12,548 nt of DNA, taken from Bacteroidota bacterium. GTDB lineage: Bacteria; Bacteroidota; Bacteroidia; Bacteroidales; UBA1556. A program made the translations under genes and the position numbers. The notes below the pieces were generated by a model. That model saw only the letters and a program-made list of their open reading frames with translations. It was not told the DNA's origin and did no database searches. The stretch covers positions 1 through 12,548 of the forward strand of contig QMPB01000077.1 in the NCBI GenBank assembly GCA_003648395.1. The letters are read 5' to 3'. Below, in pieces: positions 1 through 6,038 of the stretch; position 1 is the stretch's first letter; the number at the start of each line of letters is the position of its first letter.

Positions 1-335
1 GCATTCAATAAATTAGCTGTTCCTACAATGTTTGTAAAAATAAACTCATTTGGGTTTGCAATACTTCTATCCACATGCGATTCGGCAGCTAAGTGAATAA
101 CTCCATCGGGCTGATATTTTTCAAATACCTCAAAAATCACATTAGCATCAACAATATCAGCTTTTACAAATTCGTAATTTGAAGCATTTTCAATGTCTAT
201 TAAATTCTCTAGATTTCCTGCATAGGTAAGCTTATCTAGATTTATAATTCTATAGTCAGGGTATTTATTTACAAATAACCTAATTAGGTGCGATCCAATA
301 AATCCGGCGCCTCCTGTAATTAATATAGTTTTCAT
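1..335 (-). CDS. rfbB: dTDP-glucose 4,6-dehydratase, N-terminal part (runs off the left edge)
   Basis: Only the first 111 codons lie in the window. The enzyme converts dTDP-glucose to dTDP-4-keto-6-deoxyglucose in the cytoplasm, the step that commits to dTDP-rhamnose and related sugars of O-antigen or capsule. Visible: the N-terminal Rossmann NAD-binding motif TGGAGFIGSH (residues 7-16), the LDKLTYAGNLENL segment (33-45) characteristic of RfbB, HLAAESHVDRS (81-91), and the TNIVGT helix (101-106). The catalytic YxxxK lies beyond the edge. I start it at the ATG at 335. A second in-frame ATG at 344 would add MKH and leave one base after the galE stop. Either way it is tightly linked behind galE and surely cotranscribed. 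Other NDP-sugar dehydratases are possible, but the LTYAGNLENL segment strongly favours RfbB. Confidence 0.93.
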   Translation of the reverse strand, partial: MKTILITGGAGFIGSHLIRLFVNKYPDYRIINLDKLTYAGNLENLIDIENASNYEFVKADIVDANVIFEVFEKYQPDGVIHLAAESHVDRSIANPNEFIFTNIVGTANLLN

Positions 336-345
336 ATGTTTCATA

Positions 346-1359
346 TTATTTTTTTAATGCTAATTGAAATTTCCAAGCGCTAGCAGTCATATCGTCAATA
401 TCTTGCTCTGCTTTCCATCCTAGTTCTTTATTTGCAAAATCAGTATTTGCCCATACCTTTTCAATATCTCCTTCGCGACGGCCTACAATCTTATAATTGA
501 GTTTGGTATCAGTTACTCTTTCAAACGACTTAACCACCTCTAACACTGAGTATCCATTTCCAGTTCCAAGGTTAAAAATCTCAAAATTGCGTTTATTTTT
601 ATTTTCAAATAATCTTTTAACAGCAATAACATGAGCCTTTGCCAAATCTACAACGTGAATATAATCACGAATTGCTGTGCCATCAGGAGTATTATAATCA
701 TCGCCAAAAACACTTAATTGCTCCCTAATTCCGGCAGCAGTTTGTGTTATAAATGGCATAAGATTATTAGGAACACCTAGTGGAAGTTCACCTATTAATG
801 CTGTTGGATGAGCTCCTACAGGATTAAAATAGCGAAGAGCTATACCTTTTAGGTCAGTGGCATAAATTGTATCCCTAATAATATCCTCAGCCATTTTCTT
901 TGTGTTTCCATAAGGTGATTCAGCTTCTTTTCGAGGAGAGTCTTCTGTAACGGGAAGCACATCGGGTTGGCCATAAACCGTGCAAGAGCTTGAGAATACA
1001 AGGTTAGACAAACCCCTTGTATTCATATTATCCATAATATTCATTAATGATTCTAGATTATTACGATAATACATTAGTGGGTTATTTACCGATTCACCAA
1101 CGGCTTTATATGCAGCAAAATGAATTATTCCATCTAAATCAGAGTTGTTATTAAAAAAAATGTTACAAGCCTCCTTATCTGCTAAATCAAAATTGTGGTA
1201 TTCGGGTTCTGTGCTAGTAATATTAGTGATACTATTGAGTACACTAATCTCAGAATTGGATAAGTTATCCACTATAATTACATCTATTCCAGCGTTTTGT
1301 AATTCAACAACCGTATGTGATCCAATATAGCCTAAGCCTCCTGTTACTAAAATTTTCAT
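346..1359 (-). CDS. galE: UDP-glucose 4-epimerase
   Basis: Interconverts UDP-glucose and UDP-galactose (Leloir pathway; supplies UDP-galactose for surface glycans) in the cytoplasm with tightly bound NAD. The 337 residues match the usual length of about 338. Visible motifs: N-terminal TGGLGYIGSH (6-15) for NAD binding, HFAAYKAVGES (80-90), FSSSCTVYG (122-130) with the active-site Ser125, catalytic Tyr150-x3-Lys154 in SPYGNTK, LRYFNPVGAHP (175-185), and the substrate-binding stretch GTAIRDYIHVVDLA (227-240). These numbers sit one above the E. coli residues Ser124, Tyr149 and Lys153. It starts at an ATG, the first gene of the operon, with a Bacteroidota-type -7 box about 26 bases upstream. rfbB follows almost without a gap, so the pair forms a nucleotide-sugar operon. 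Confidence 0.97.
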   Translation of the reverse strand: MKILVTGGLGYIGSHTVVELQNAGIDVIIVDNLSNSEISVLNSITNITSTEPEYHNFDLADKEACNIFFNNNSDLDGIIHFAAYKAVGESVNNPLMYYRNNLESLMNIMDNMNTRGLSNLVFSSSCTVYGQPDVLPVTEDSPRKEAESPYGNTKKMAEDIIRDTIYATDLKGIALRYFNPVGAHPTALIGELPLGVPNNLMPFITQTAAGIREQLSVFGDDYNTPDGTAIRDYIHVVDLAKAHVIAVKRLFENKNKRNFEIFNLGTGNGYSVLEVVKSFERVTDTKLNYKIVGRREGDIEKVWANTDFANKELGWKAEQDIDDMTASAWKFQLALKK

Positions 1360-1385
1360 ATTGAGTAATTGTATTTTTATTTCAA

Positions 1386-1417
1386 CAAAGATATTGAATT
1401 ATGCTTAATAATTGAAA
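1386..1417 (-). promoter_or_regulatory. putative galE promoter (Bacteroidota -7/-33 type)
   Basis: Read on the minus strand, TATCTTTG at 1393-1386 matches the Bacteroidota -7 consensus TAnnTTTG exactly. Twenty bases further upstream a TTTC at 1417-1414 stands where TTTG (-33) is expected. This would start transcription near 1382 and give a leader of about 20 bases. The -33 box is imperfect, so this is inference from consensus and position. Confidence 0.5.
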
Positions 1418-1494
1418 AGCTATTTAATTATTCTTACAGTTGATTAATATTATAAGTAAATATAGATAATAGTTATTAAATAGTATGTTAATAT

Positions 1495-1606
1495 ATAAAA
1501 ATACATATATAATAAAAAATACAAGTCTTAAAATAGATAAATTACTATTATATTTAGATGAATTCAAAGAAATTACTATTAAATGATAAAAATACTTATA
1601 TAATAA
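1495..1606. repeat. direct repeats in the divergent intergenic region
   Basis: A 21-base segment at 1495-1515 recurs at 1586-1606 with one difference (20 of 21 identical; the change is at the eleventh base). Between them a 12-base word AAATTACTATTA occurs at 1539-1550 and again at 1570-1581. The order is therefore long-short-short-long. The region is extremely AT-rich, so part of the similarity may be chance, but 20/21 is hard to dismiss. They lie 55-170 bases upstream of the regulator's promoter and could be protein-binding sites or the remains of a local duplication. Confidence 0.45.
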
Positions 1607-1645
1607 GCTCTAAATTTATTTTAGAAAAAAATAATTCTCATTTTA

Positions 1646-1656
1646 GGAATAATTCC
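1646..1656. promoter_or_regulatory. short palindrome just upstream of the regulator promoter
   Basis: GGAATAATTCC is a perfect 5+1+5 inverted repeat ending 3 bases before the -33 box of the promoter at 1660-1690. Its position suits an operator or activator site, possibly for autoregulation. It is short and in AT-rich DNA, so chance is a serious alternative. Confidence 0.25.
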
Positions 1657-1659
1657 AAT

Positions 1660-1690
1660 TTTGGTAATTTAAATAATTGTATTATATTTG
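1660..1690 (+). promoter_or_regulatory. putative promoter of the response regulator (Bacteroidota type)
   Basis: TTTG at 1660-1663 (-33), a 19-base spacer, then TATATTTG at 1683-1690. Both boxes match the Bacteroidota housekeeping-sigma consensus TTTG-N19-21-TAnnTTTG exactly and with correct spacing. Transcription would begin near 1694, leaving a leader of about 70 bases before the ATG at 1765. It is the best promoter in the window. Confidence 0.65.
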
Positions 1691-1764
1691 TAATGATATT
1701 AATTTGATAATTACTAAGTTTTTCAGATTAATAATTGCTCACTAAAACTAATACTATTAAATAG

Positions 1765-3108
1765 ATGAAACAATATAAAATTTTTGTTGTTGATGACGAC
1801 CCCATATATGCTAAGCTTATCAGTTATCAATTAACAAAAAATCCTGATTATGATGTAGAAATATATGCTGATATAAAATCCTGCATAAAAAACCTTCATA
1901 GATCTCCAGATTTAATAACTCTAGATTATTTTTTACCAGACGGTACGGGAAAGGAGTTATTACAAAAGTTTAAAGAATTCAATTCAGATTTACCTGTGAT
2001 TATAATTTCTGGTCAGAGCGACATACCTACTGCTATCGGATTATTAAAACTAGGCGCTTACGATTATATAGTAAAGGACGACGATACTATTACTAGATTA
2101 TGGAATGCCGTAAAGAACGCTCGCGAGCAGCACGATCTTAAGGAAGAAGTTGCAATTTTGCGAGAAGAAATTGGAAAAAAGTTTTCTATTTCTAAAGGAA
2201 TAATAGGCTCTAGCTCTGTTATGAAGAAAGTTTTTGCAATAATGGAAAAGGCCATTAAAAGTAATATTACTGTTTCAATAAGTGGCGAAACGGGTACAGG
2301 TAAAGAGGTGGTGGCTAAAGCAATACACTATAATTCTAAACGATCGAAGAAGCCATTCGTTGTTGTAAATGTTTCTGCAATTCCTGAGGATCTTATAGAA
2401 AGTGAGATGTTTGGTCATGAAAAAGGTGCTTTTACTGGAGCTGATAAAAAGAGGATTGGTAAGTTTGAATTAGCAGAAGGGGGTACTTTATTTCTTGATG
2501 AGATTGGGGAGATGAGCCTTGCAATGCAAGCAAAATTATTAAGGGTTATACAAGAGCGAGAGCTTAATAGAGTAGGAGGGAACGAAACCATCAATATTGA
2601 TGTTAGAATAATTATTGCTACGAATAAAGATCTACACGAAGAGGTTGGAAAGAAATTATTTAGAGAGGATTTATACTATAGATTATTAGGATTACCAATA
2701 GAACTTCCACCATTGCGAAATAGAGGAAATGACAAAATGTTATTATCTAAATATTTTATTAAAGTTTATTGTAAGGAAAATAGTCAAAAAATGATTGCAA
2801 TGTCCACGGGGGCGCAAGCTAAAATATTAAACTATTCTTTTCCTGGAAACGTCCGTGAATTAAAAGCTGTTATTGAACTAGCTTCTGTTTTGTCTGAAAA
2901 TAATATTATTCAAGAAGATGATATTAGCTTTAGAAATATAAATACCTTAACTGATGTTTTGTCTTTTGATCTAACATTGGAAGAATATAATTCTAAAATA
3001 ATAAATAGTTATATAAAGAAATATGAAGGAAATATAACAGCTGTTGCCAAGGCTTTAAATATAGGAAAATCCACAATTTATAGAATGAAAAAAAGTGGAG
3101 TAATATAG
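1765..3108 (+). CDS. sigma-54-dependent response regulator (NtrC/AtoC type)
   Basis: A cytoplasmic transcription activator in three parts. Residues 1-120 form a CheY-like receiver with the acidic pair Asp11/Asp12, phospho-acceptor Asp54 (ITLDYFLPDG), Ser82 and Lys104. Residues 121-140 are a charged helical linker. Residues about 145-380 are the AAA+ sigma-54 activation domain: Walker A GETGTGKE (174-181), the sigma-54-contacting loop GAFTGA (221-226), Walker B TLFLDE (241-246), arginine-finger region FREDLYYRL (299-307) and FPGNVREL (359-366). The C-terminus (about 404-446) is a Fis-type helix-turn-helix (NITAVAKALNIGKSTIYR). All catalytic residues are present, so it should hydrolyse ATP and open RNA polymerase-sigma-54 complexes when phosphorylated. 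No histidine kinase lies in the window, so it is an orphan here. Its neighbours are sugar-nucleotide and LPS-heptose genes; its targets cannot be read from the sequence. Confidence 0.95.
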   Translation: MKQYKIFVVDDDPIYAKLISYQLTKNPDYDVEIYADIKSCIKNLHRSPDLITLDYFLPDGTGKELLQKFKEFNSDLPVIIISGQSDIPTAIGLLKLGAYDYIVKDDDTITRLWNAVKNAREQHDLKEEVAILREEIGKKFSISKGIIGSSSVMKKVFAIMEKAIKSNITVSISGETGTGKEVVAKAIHYNSKRSKKPFVVVNVSAIPEDLIESEMFGHEKGAFTGADKKRIGKFELAEGGTLFLDEIGEMSLAMQAKLLRVIQERELNRVGGNETINIDVRIIIATNKDLHEEVGKKLFREDLYYRLLGLPIELPPLRNRGNDKMLLSKYFIKVYCKENSQKMIAMSTGAQAKILNYSFPGNVRELKAVIELASVLSENNIIQEDDISFRNINTLTDVLSFDLTLEEYNSKIINSYIKKYEGNITAVAKALNIGKSTIYRMKKSGVI

Positions 3109-3113
3109 ATATC

Positions 3114-3608
3114 TTAGTTGGATTCAATAATTTTTCGCTCAATACCTGAGGTTGAAAAGCCCTCTAAGAAATCTATTGTTTCTACTGAACCACCATTATT
3201 GATAACTACATCATAACCAACAATATCTTTTGCATTATAATCACTTCCTTTCACCAATACCGAAGGAATAATTTTGCTAATTAGATTGATTGGCGTATCA
3301 TCGTCAAAAAGTATTACCGCATCAACAAACTGCATAGCTGCAAGGATCACCTGACGAGAGTATTCATCTTGAATAGGTCGATGCTCTCCCTTAATTGCGC
3401 TTACGGACCTATCGGTATTTACTCCAATAATTAGTTTTGTTCCTAGATTAGATGCTTTTGCCAAATAATCGATATGTCCTTGATGAATAATATCGAAACA
3501 GCCATTTGTAAATACAATTTTCTCTTTATTTGATTTCCATAAGTTTATCAAACTATCAAGTTGCTCTTGTTGAGTAATCTTGTATTTCACTTGGCTGTAA
3601 TTATTCAT
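3114..3608 (-). CDS. rfaE2: D-glycero-beta-D-manno-heptose 1-phosphate adenylyltransferase
   Basis: Transfers AMP from ATP to heptose 1-phosphate, giving ADP-heptose for the LPS inner core; cytoplasmic. The 164 residues form a single cytidylyltransferase-like domain. Seen: FTNGCFDIIHQGHIDYL (33-49) with the nucleotide-binding HxGH motif at His42-Gln-Gly-His45, GVNTDRSVSAIKG (62-74), RPIQ (77-80), and the C-terminal STSGI (152-156) that stands for the family's nucleotide-binding [ST]STxxI. It corresponds to the C-terminal half of E. coli HldE. The kinase half (RfaE1) is not in the window, as is usual where the two activities are separate genes. It is the last gene of the panD operon, 29 bases after the membrane-protein gene, and ends 5 bases from the stop of the convergent response regulator with no terminator between them. 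Confidence 0.93.
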   Translation of the reverse strand: MNNYSQVKYKITQQEQLDSLINLWKSNKEKIVFTNGCFDIIHQGHIDYLAKASNLGTKLIIGVNTDRSVSAIKGEHRPIQDEYSRQVILAAMQFVDAVILFDDDTPINLISKIIPSVLVKGSDYNAKDIVGYDVVINNGGSVETIDFLEGFSTSGIERKIIESN

Positions 3609-3637
3609 AAGTTTAAATTTTATTATTAAAGACAGAA

Positions 3638-4660
3638 CTAATTACTTAGTTTATTTTTACTTTTAAGGCTTATTAGTAATACTGAGATTGAGCCTAAAAC
3701 GATTATCATTATTGTTTGTGAACTCCAGGTTAACCAGCCTATTGCGTCGCCATATCCCGAGTCGGCAGATATCCCATATAATACTAGTGTTTGAGCTACA
3801 ATTACTGGATATAAGCCTATGCCACCAGGAGTAAGCATAATTCCTATTGAGCCCAAAACTAATACCGAGAGAGTAGCCCCAAGCCCTAAGCCACTAGTTT
3901 GCGGAATAGCCTGTAGGCCCATATGAATCATAAGGTAATAGTTAAGCCATATTAGCAGCGAATATAGAATAAATAATAGTGGCTGCTTTATATTTACAAT
4001 TGATTTCAATCCTTCCCAAATACCACTAAATAATTTAAGTATTTTCTGAACAAAAGCTAATTGTAGAAGTTTTTTTCTGAAAACAAAATAAGTAATTAGA
4101 AACACAATAATAACTCCACCCAATACTTCCTTAAAGAATAAGTCACCATTATTAATAAAGCCAAATTTATTTTCTAGTGCTGGAAAAATATTTTCTTCAA
4201 TATAAGCATTTAGTCTTTTAAATTGTACGATAAAGGTTAGAAAGAATAAGGAAAAAAATATTATCATATCAATTGTTCGTTCTATAATAACCGTTCCAAA
4301 GCTTTTGTCTACAGGAATTTTGTCTTCTTTATAAAGGATAGTACATCGCGCTAGCTCCCCAGAGCGAGGAATACCTAAATTAGCAAAATAGCCAATCATA
4401 ACTGCAAGAAAGCTGTTTTTTAAAGTAGTAGTATAGCCCATTGGTTGTAGGAGCATTCTCCATCTTTGAGCACGAATAAGGTGACTTAATATTCCAAAAA
4501 ACAATGAGAATACTACCCAACTATAGTCAGCAAGTAAAAAACTTGAGATAATATCATCTTTAGCTTTGGGGGTTAAGTCTCTGAGTGAAAGGTATATAAT
4601 ACCAATTCCAATACCAAAGGCAATAACTAATTTTAGCGTAGTTATAATTTTCTTTTTCAA
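3638..4660 (-). CDS. UPF0104 / lysylphosphatidylglycerol-synthase-TM-like membrane protein
   Basis: An integral inner-membrane protein of the family sharing the transmembrane half of MprF (flippase region); it lacks the cytoplasmic aminoacyl-transferase domain, so lipid lysylation is not implied. About seven or eight hydrophobic helices are visible, with family-typical motifs IPRSGELARC in the first third, ERTIDM after the third helix, and TPGGIGLYP near the end. The reading frame is open back to a TTG at 4753, with an in-frame ATG at 4744, but those starts overlap panD by 80-89 bases. I prefer the TTG at 4660: it lies 4 bases after the panD stop, gives MKKKIITTLKLVIAFG, which looks like a normal family N-terminus, and yields 340 residues, close to the family's usual length. 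It sits between panD and rfaE2 in one operon. The substrate is unknown; lipid or glycan-lipid transfer is a guess from the family. Confidence 0.85.
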   Translation of the reverse strand: MKKKIITTLKLVIAFGIGIGIIYLSLRDLTPKAKDDIISSFLLADYSWVVFSLFFGILSHLIRAQRWRMLLQPMGYTTTLKNSFLAVMIGYFANLGIPRSGELARCTILYKEDKIPVDKSFGTVIIERTIDMIIFFSLFFLTFIVQFKRLNAYIEENIFPALENKFGFINNGDLFFKEVLGGVIIVFLITYFVFRKKLLQLAFVQKILKLFSGIWEGLKSIVNIKQPLLFILYSLLIWLNYYLMIHMGLQAIPQTSGLGLGATLSVLVLGSIGIMLTPGGIGLYPVIVAQTLVLYGISADSGYGDAIGWLTWSSQTIMIIVLGSISVLLISLKSKNKLSN

Positions 4661-4664
4661 GTTA

Positions 4665-5012
4665 TTAAGCTGGTTTATTATCGTCAGTAGGAAATATAAT
4701 TGCGGGTTGATGCGATTTTGCCTCTTCAAAGTCCATACGAGCATACGATACAATGATTAGTAAATCGTTAACTTGTACTTTGCGAGCCGCGGCTCCATTA
4801 ACGCCAATTACCCCACTACCTCTTTCTCCCTTTATCACGTATGTGTCAAAGCGTTCGCCATTGGTAATATTATATATATGTACTCGCTCGTTTTCTATAA
4901 TATCAACAGAATCCATCAAATCTTGATCAATAGTAATACTGCCAATATAGTTTAAGTCAGCTTGTGTGACTTTAACTTTATGAATTTTCGATTTTAAAAC
5001 TTCTATTTGCAT
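4665..5012 (-). CDS. panD: aspartate 1-decarboxylase proenzyme
   Basis: Makes beta-alanine from L-aspartate for pantothenate and coenzyme A. PanD is made as an inactive chain and cuts itself between Gly24 and Ser25 to form a pyruvoyl cofactor. Both residues are present in [11 protein letters not shown] (19-29). Also present are Lys9, Arg54 ([16 protein letters not shown], 52-67), Tyr58 and the NGAAAR loop near 72-77. The 115 residues fit the small bacterial enzyme. The ATG at 5012 is preceded closely by a -7-like box. It heads an operon with the UPF0104 membrane protein, whose start nearly touches its stop. panC and panB are not in the window. Confidence 0.96.
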   Translation of the reverse strand: MQIEVLKSKIHKVKVTQADLNYIGSITIDQDLMDSVDIIENERVHIYNITNGERFDTYVIKGERGSGVIGVNGAAARKVQVNDLLIIVSYARMDFEEAKSHQPAIIFPTDDNKPA

Positions 5013-5019
5013 AATGTGA

Positions 5020-5027
5020 CAAAATTA
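5020..5027 (-). promoter_or_regulatory. putative -7 box of the panD operon
   Basis: On the minus strand TAATTTTG at 5027-5020 matches TAnnTTTG. I find no good -33 box at the expected distance. If it is real, transcription starts only a few bases before the panD ATG, so the mRNA would be leaderless or nearly so. Confidence 0.35.
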
Positions 5028-5136
5028 CTAATTATCTTAATATGTAGTTAGTTTTTTAACTCTATTTAGAATCAATTTATAAAATACTCTATAACGATTA
5101 GTACTTTTAAGGTAATTATTTATGCTATTATTAATT

Positions 5137-5171
5137 AAAAAAACCATCTTACTTCTTTAAGTAAGATGGTT
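5137..5171 (-). terminator. intrinsic terminator after hemD
   Basis: Arms at 5142-5154 and 5159-5171 pair perfectly over 13 base pairs around a four-base loop. On the minus strand the second arm runs into seven T's (5143-5137). It begins 26 bases after the hemD stop and separates the sensor/DUF4271/hemD operon from panD. A perfect 12-base palindrome, GATTATATAATC at 5172-5183, directly adjoins it on the hemD side. There is no T-run for the other strand, so it should act in the minus direction only. Confidence 0.88.
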
Positions 5172-5196
5172 GATTATATAATCTTGTATTATATAT

Positions 5197-5991
5197 TTAT
5201 CTTTTTCTTTTATTTGCTTCTTTCACGTAATTCTCTATTGCCATTGACATAGATGGGGCTTTAGGTGTTGGAGCAGCAATACTTACTTCAAGTCCTAAAT
5301 CCCTAGCAGTGTCAGTGGTTGTTTTGCCAAATGTTGCAATAACTTGACCTTCTTGTTTATAGTCAGGATAGTTTTTAAGTAATGATTTAACTCCCGAAGG
5401 GCTAAAAAACACAAGCATATCATAATCTATAACCTCTATTTTAGATAAATTACAGGCAACAGTTTTATAAATAACAGCTTTTGTATAATCAATTTTTTCT
5501 GCCGTTAAAGCATCAGGAAGATCTTGTTTATGAGTTTCTGAACAAGGGAAAAGAAAGTTGTCTTCCGGATGTTTTTTAATGATAGTCATTAAATCCATAA
5601 AAGTACGCTCACCATGAAAAATCTTTCTTTTGCGGTATTGTACGTAGTTTTGTAGATAATATGCTGTTGATTCTGACATGCAAAAATATTTCAGCTCTTC
5701 CGAAACTTCAATACGAAGCTCTTTAGCTATTCTGAAAAAATGATCAACAGCCTGACGTGATGTAAAAATTACCGCAGAATAGGTGGCTATATTAGTACGT
5801 GCTTTCCTAAATTCTTTAGAGGAAACGCCTTCTATCTTAATAAATTTAAAATAATCAACCTGAATTTTGTGTTTTTCAGCAAGTTTTGTGTAAGGAGATT
5901 TTTCTAAATCTGTAGGTTTTGGTTGAGAAATAAGAATACTTTTTATTTTCAAAACTATAGTTTTTAATTTTATAATACTTTTTATTTTCAA
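5197..5991 (-). CDS. hemD: uroporphyrinogen-III synthase
   Basis: Closes hydroxymethylbilane to uroporphyrinogen III, the common precursor of heme, siroheme and corrinoids; cytoplasmic. HemD is poorly conserved, but this chain has the two-domain pattern: ILISQPKP at the first strand (19-26), KSPYTKLAEKHKIQVDYFKFIKIE (31-54), AVIFTSRQAVDHFF (73-86), then MLVFFSPSGVKSLL (192-205), IATFGKTTTDTARDLGL (218-234) and the C-terminal PTPKAPSMSMAIENY (241-255). The start is uncertain. An in-frame TGA lies just upstream, and no ATG exists near the front. Two TTG codons, at 5991 and 5952, sit in identical 20-base repeats and both would begin MKIKSI. The inner one gives MKIKSILISQPKP, which looks like the usual family N-terminus (251 residues). 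The outer one adds 13 residues. It is the last gene of the sensor-DUF4271 operon. Confidence 0.88.
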   Translation of the reverse strand: MKIKSIIKLKTIVLKIKSILISQPKPTDLEKSPYTKLAEKHKIQVDYFKFIKIEGVSSKEFRKARTNIATYSAVIFTSRQAVDHFFRIAKELRIEVSEELKYFCMSESTAYYLQNYVQYRKRKIFHGERTFMDLMTIIKKHPEDNFLFPCSETHKQDLPDALTAEKIDYTKAVIYKTVACNLSKIEVIDYDMLVFFSPSGVKSLLKNYPDYKQEGQVIATFGKTTTDTARDLGLEVSIAAPTPKAPSMSMAIENYVKEANKRKR

Positions 5992-5993
5992 AA
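5935..5993. repeat. 20-base direct repeat spanning both candidate hemD start codons
   Basis: AATACTTTTTATTTTCAAAA occurs at 5935-5954 and again, identically, at 5974-5993. The period is 39 bases (13 codons), so the frame is kept. Each copy contains a minus-strand TTG (5952-5950 and 5991-5989) followed by codons for KIKSI. The 19 bases between the copies do not match the flanks, so this is a partial duplication or two convergent AT-rich words. Confidence 0.75.
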
Positions 5994-5995
5994 TT

Positions 5996-6022
5996 CACCC
6001 TAATCAAGTAAAATATTAGGTG
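5996..6022 (-). promoter_or_regulatory. imperfect hairpin before hemD
   Basis: CACCCTAAT (5996-6004) can pair with ATTAGGTG (6015-6022) over 8 base pairs with one bulged C around a 10-base loop. In the minus-strand mRNA this hairpin ends 4 bases before the outer TTG (5991) and starts 16 bases after the DUF4271 stop. It has no T-run, so it is not a terminator. It could affect which TTG is used. The stem is AT-rich and weak. Confidence 0.3.
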
Positions 6023-6038
6023 TGTCTAATAGTTACAA

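Larger units (their letters stand above)
1360..1764. other. AT-rich divergent intergenic region (405 bases)
   Basis: No open reading frame of convincing composition is seen on either strand. The stretch is almost entirely A and T. It holds the galE promoter at its left end, two sets of direct repeats between 1495 and 1606, a short palindrome at 1646-1656, and a well-spaced Bacteroidota promoter at 1660-1690 for the response regulator. I looked for the sigma-54 pattern GG-N10-GC on both strands and found none. It is long for such a compact genome, which suggests regulation or a 5' leader, but no recognisable riboswitch or RNA fold stands out. Confidence 0.6.

Noticed and set aside
1145..1330. 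A 61-codon plus-strand frame opposite galE
   Set aside because: Antisense to the conserved N-terminal part of galE; no recognisable domain.
1661..1676. A sigma-54 (-24/-12) promoter in front of the response regulator
   Set aside because: The TTGG at 1661-1664 is followed ten bases later by AA instead of GC; the same place fits a Bacteroidota -33 box much better.
1360..1764. A riboswitch or small RNA in the long AT-rich gap
   Set aside because: I found no conserved riboswitch core, no GC-bearing stems and no terminator hairpin; it contains almost no G or C runs.
3638..4660. Full MprF-type lysylphosphatidylglycerol synthase
   Set aside because: Only the transmembrane half is present; the C-terminal aminoacyl-transferase domain is missing and the gene ends cleanly before rfaE2.
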